Shown here one piece after another: positions 60,666 to 64,000 of a stretch of DNA of 64,000 nt. Origin of the DNA: Epiperipatus broadwayi (taxonomy: Eukaryota > Onychophora > Udeonychophora > Euonychophora > Peripatidae); the NCBI GenBank assembly GCA_028023455.1, contig JAQFVV010006710.1:188001-252000 (forward strand), read 5' to 3'. The notes under the pieces were generated by a model that saw only the letters and a program-made list of their open reading frames with translations, ran no database searches and was not told the origin of the DNA. Made by a program: the position numbers and the translations under genes. Positions within the stretch are counted from its first letter, which is position 1. Each line of letters starts with the position of its first letter.

Positions 60666-63600
60666 ATGACCGACAAAAATAAAGCACGGGCCCTTATTCC
60701 CAGGAGGCTGTAAAGTCACCAACCAAAGCAGTGGTTGGTGACCGAAGGTGGAGGGTGCTAAGAATCCCCTGATTGCGGACCTAGGCTGCCATTTGATGAT
60801 GACTTTTTATTTAGGTACTTACAACTGCAGATCACTTTCAAGTGAAGGAAGATTGCAAGAATTAGAAGAACTGTCTTATATTAAATGGGACAATATTGGA
60901 CTTTGTGAAGTTAGAAGAAAAGGTGTAGAGACAATTGATTTAAAAAGTGGACATATACTCTATTATAAAGGTACAAATATTGGAAGTACAAGTGGAGTAG
61001 GATTCATTATAAATAAAAAGTGGGAGAACAATATTGTGGAGATTGATGGGTGTATCGGACAGGGTGGCAAAATTAGTTATACAACTTAATAGCAGATACC
61101 AAATGCAGATAATTCAGGTTTATGCGCCAACAAGTTCTCATAGTTATGAAGAAGTAGATTTTTATATGGATGTACAAAAGGTTTTTGATCACAGTAAACA
61201 TTTTAAAATAGTTATGGGAGAATTTAATGCTAGATTGGTAAACAAATGAAAGGTGAAAGTGCTGTAGGTAATTTTGGTTATGGTAATAGAAATGAGAGAG
61301 GACATAGACATGTGGAATTCGCAGAAAAAACAACAACTTTATATTATGAATTCTTTTTTTGAAAAAAATGTTAAAACAAAATGGACATGGAAGCATCCAA
61401 ATGAAACTACAGCAGAATTGGATTATATTTTGACTAACAGGAAATAAATATTTCAAGATTGTAATGTTCTTAATAAATTTAACACAGGAAGTGATCATCG
61501 ATTAGTAAGGTGTAAGATACGTGTTAATGCAAAACTAGAGAGACAAAAATTATTAAGAAAAACATTTACAGTTGATATTCCTAATCTTCAGAAACATTCT
61601 AATGAATTTAAATTAGAACTTACAAATCGGTTTCAAGTATTAGTAGATTTTGAACATGATTCAGATTTGAATGAAATTAATATGAAAATAACTGATACAC
61701 TTTTAAAACTGCAACAAAGATAGCTGGTAGAAAAAAACAGCAATTGGTTAATAAAATTTCTACCGAGACTAGAGAATTTATGAAGAAAAGAAGGAATATG
61801 AAGATATACAAAAATGATGCATTAAAAAGAATTGAATATCTCGAATTTTGTAAAATGGTGCGGAAAAGAGTTGAAAATGATATAAGAAAGTATAACTGTG
61901 AACTAACAAGAAAGCTGTAGAAGAGAATAAAAGTATCAAGAATGTTAACCAACATTTTGGTATTGGTAGGAAATTTATATCTGCAATACGAAAAAAAGAT
62001 GAAATTATTATTAAAAAAAGATGATATCATGAAATTGGTAGAAGATTTTTATCAAGAATTATACAGTAATAAAGAACAAGTACCTCCTATATCTATTACA
62101 TCTTACGAATTGTCCAAAATTTTAAATAAAGAAGTGAGACATGCAATTAAATGTATGAAGAAAGGAAAGGCTCCAGATAATGATGGAATTATAATTGATA
62201 TATTAAAAGAAGCAAGTGAAGAAATAGAAATTTTTTTTAGCAAAGTTATATACAAATGTCTAAATGATAAAGACGTACCGGATGATTGGAAGAATGCAGT
62301 AATAATATTAATATTTAAAAAAGGTGATAAAGAAGATATTAGAAATTAGAGAACTATCAGCCTTTTATCAGTTTTATATAAAATTTTTACCAAGATAATT
62401 ACAACTCGTCTACAGAGAACATTGGATTTCCACCAACCAAGAGAACAAGCTGGATTTAAAAGTGGTTTTAGTACAGTAGATCATATCCAGGTATTGAGGG
62501 AAATGATAGAAAGGAAAAATGAATATGAGTTGTCATTATGTTTTGGATTTGTAGATTATGAAAAGGCATTTGATTCTATAAACATTTCTTCAGTGATTAA
62601 AGCATTGGATCATCAAGGTATAGATTCAGGATATTGTCATATTTTAAAAAATATTTATAAAAATGCAACAGCAACAAAAGTCAACATTGAGAAAGGTGTA
62701 AGACGAGGTGACTCCATATCTCCAAAACTTTTTATAGCAGTGCTGCAAAAAGTATTTTGTGGATTAAAATGGAAAACTAAAGGAGTGAAAGTAAATGGAG
62801 ATTATTTAAGTCATTTAAATTTCGCAGATGATGCAGTTGTTTTTGCAAATAATGCTTCAGTGCTGCAGGAGTTATCAGATGAAAGTAGGACTAAAGATAA
62901 ATGTTAAAAAGACTAAAGCAATGTTTAATCGATTTGCTCAAAATATAAAAATAAAGATTGATTATGATGAATTAGAAGAAATTAACAATTACAAATACCT
63001 TGGACAGATTATTAATACAGATGGAAACATAATGGAAGAAATTAATCATAGAATTAAACTTGGTTAGAGTGCTTTTGGTAGAAATAACTTGATACTAAAA
63101 AGAAATATGCCTATGTGTTTGAAATGGAAGGTTTTTAACAAATGTATTTTACCAGTTCTTACTTATGGATCTGAGACTTGGACACTTAATAGAAGAGCAA
63201 TACAGAGACTTCAGACCACTCAAAGTATGGAGAGATGTATGTTGGGAATAACAAGAAGAGATTGAAAACGCAATGTATGGATAAGAGAACAAATAGGTGT
63301 TACTGACCTCATTGAAAAAATTAAAAGATTGAAGTGGAGTTGGGCTGGACATATTGCTAGAAGAGATGATAATAGATGAACAATTGAAATTTTAAACTGG
63401 ATTCCAAGAGATTGTAAAAGACCCAGAAAGAGACCACATGTGAGATGGATGGATGAAATAAGAAAGTGTGCAGGGATGATGTGGAGAAGAGAAGCTAATG
63501 ATAGGAGAAGATGGATTAAACTTGGAGAGACCTTTATCCTGCAGTGGATTGATAATGGCATCTCTTCCATGACACATAACCATGTCTTTCCTGTTCATCT
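60666..63600 (+). pseudogene. RTE-clade LINE, nearly full length but inactivated
   Basis: RTE elements encode one protein with an APE-type endonuclease and a reverse transcriptase. The endonuclease starts near 60798 with LGTYNCRSLSSEGRLQELEE and continues with LCEVRRKG, GVGFIINKKW, IQVYAPTSS, MGEFNARL and, near 61495, SDHRLVRCKI. Reverse transcriptase: KGKAPDNDGI, PDDWKNAVIILIFKKGD and TISLLSVLYKIFTKI (about 62150-62400), then QPREQAGFKSGFSTVDHIQ, FVDYEKAFDSI, GVRRGDSISPKLF and the catalytic FADD at 62821-62832. The C-terminus has LTYGSETWTLNRR, WAGHIARR, RPHVRWMDEIRK and RRRWIKLGETFI, typical of the clade. Stops at about 62347, 63065, 63264 and 63376 and frameshifts near 61080, 61350 and 61720 prevent a full protein. 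Completeness suggests a moderately recent insertion. The 5' limit (GC-richer leader from 60666) is approximate. Confidence 0.92.
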
Positions 63601-64000
63601 TCTGTTTTTTTTTTAATTTTCCATGTTCTTAGCAATTTACATTTTTGCGATATACATTTTTAAAAAATACTTTACTAAAACCAAAATAAAATATCTTCAT
63701 TTTGGTCATTTATACTTTAAGTAAAATTTCATAACTAATATTATTTGAATATTTATTTATTTTAATATTAAAAAATAAAATGAATATTTTAATATTAACT
63801 GATACTCAAGTATTACTGATGATTATTATTATTACAACAACAACAATAATAGTAGTAGTATGCAAAAGTAGCTTGTATGCTTTTTGGTGCGCACGGTACA
63901 CTTTCATTTACAATAATAATCCCAGAAATCACCCCTACATACTTACCAACAAGTAAAAACAATACAACAAAAAGAAAAATAACTGATATAAATACTTACA
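63601..64000. other. AT-rich spacer with simple repeats
   Basis: A T-run just after the LINE may be part of its 3' end. (ATT)n, (CAA)n and (TAG)n-like simple repeats lie near 63820-63860. The extreme right end reads as a possible minus-strand splice donor. Confidence 0.5.
63992..63999 (-). other. Possible 5' splice site at the window edge
   Basis: The last bases read GTAAGTAT on the minus strand (from 63999 leftward), a strong donor consensus. Its exon would end at 64000 and extend beyond the window. It is the same strand as the TNFAIP8-like gene and could be its next upstream exon, but a chance match is quite possible. Confidence 0.25.

Noticed and set aside
61073-62030. Minus-strand frames of 117 and 141 codons, plus others at 63149-63598
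   Set aside because: They are antisense shadows of the RTE LINE, whose plus-strand frame carries the recognisable motifs.
1-64000. CRISPR arrays, operons, Shine-Dalgarno sites, bacterial or phage genes
   Set aside because: None was seen. The spliced TNFAIP8-type gene and the retroelements show this is animal nuclear DNA.

Overview
This is nuclear DNA from an animal with an extremely AT-rich genome: long A/T homopolymers, many (TA)n microsatellites, no operons, and coding sequence that is rare and split by introns. The one host gene I recognise is a TNFAIP8/TIPE-family gene on the minus strand. By eye its protein looks closer to protostome family members than to vertebrate ones. The transposon mix (mariner, hAT, Ty3/gypsy, RTE and a second LINE, Penelope-like element, tRNA-derived SINEs) fits an invertebrate, perhaps an arthropod, but I cannot fix the taxon.

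Layout: 1-3339 is AT-rich noncoding DNA with two less AT-rich patches. 3340-4312 is a decayed mariner (minus). 5222-5310 is a tRNA-like SINE head (minus). 12690-13255 is the main 3' coding exon of the TNFAIP8-like gene. A 42-nt candidate exon at 51268-51309 on the same strand has strong splice sites and exactly the phase needed to join it; the junction would create an ATG at the boundary. If that model is right, 13256-51267 is a single intron of about 38 kb, which explains why it holds only transposons and repeats. These are a minisatellite (15805-15958), a hairpin-rich element with terminal inverted repeats (17410-18195), a broken Penelope-like element (20570-22262), an LTR-like block (22706-26699), a short hAT-type element with a perfect 8-bp target duplication (27012-27439), a decayed non-LTR retrotransposon (33740-35670), a hAT remnant (36850-37925) and a gag-less Ty3/gypsy element with both LTRs (38244-44050).

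To the right of the microexon lie an inverted repeat whose loop encodes a complete type I hammerhead ribozyme motif (52324-52568; ribozyme 52407-52465), a second SINE head (55490-55590) and a nearly full-length but inactivated RTE-clade LINE (60666-63600). The last bases of the window read, on the minus strand, as a splice donor whose exon would lie just outside.

The items most worth a second look are the hammerhead ribozyme inside a long inverted repeat, the TNFAIP8 microexon/giant-intron model, and the short hAT element, whose sequence resembles a mammalian hAT family and could reflect horizontal transfer. All other open reading frames look like chance frames in AT-rich DNA or antisense shadows of transposons.
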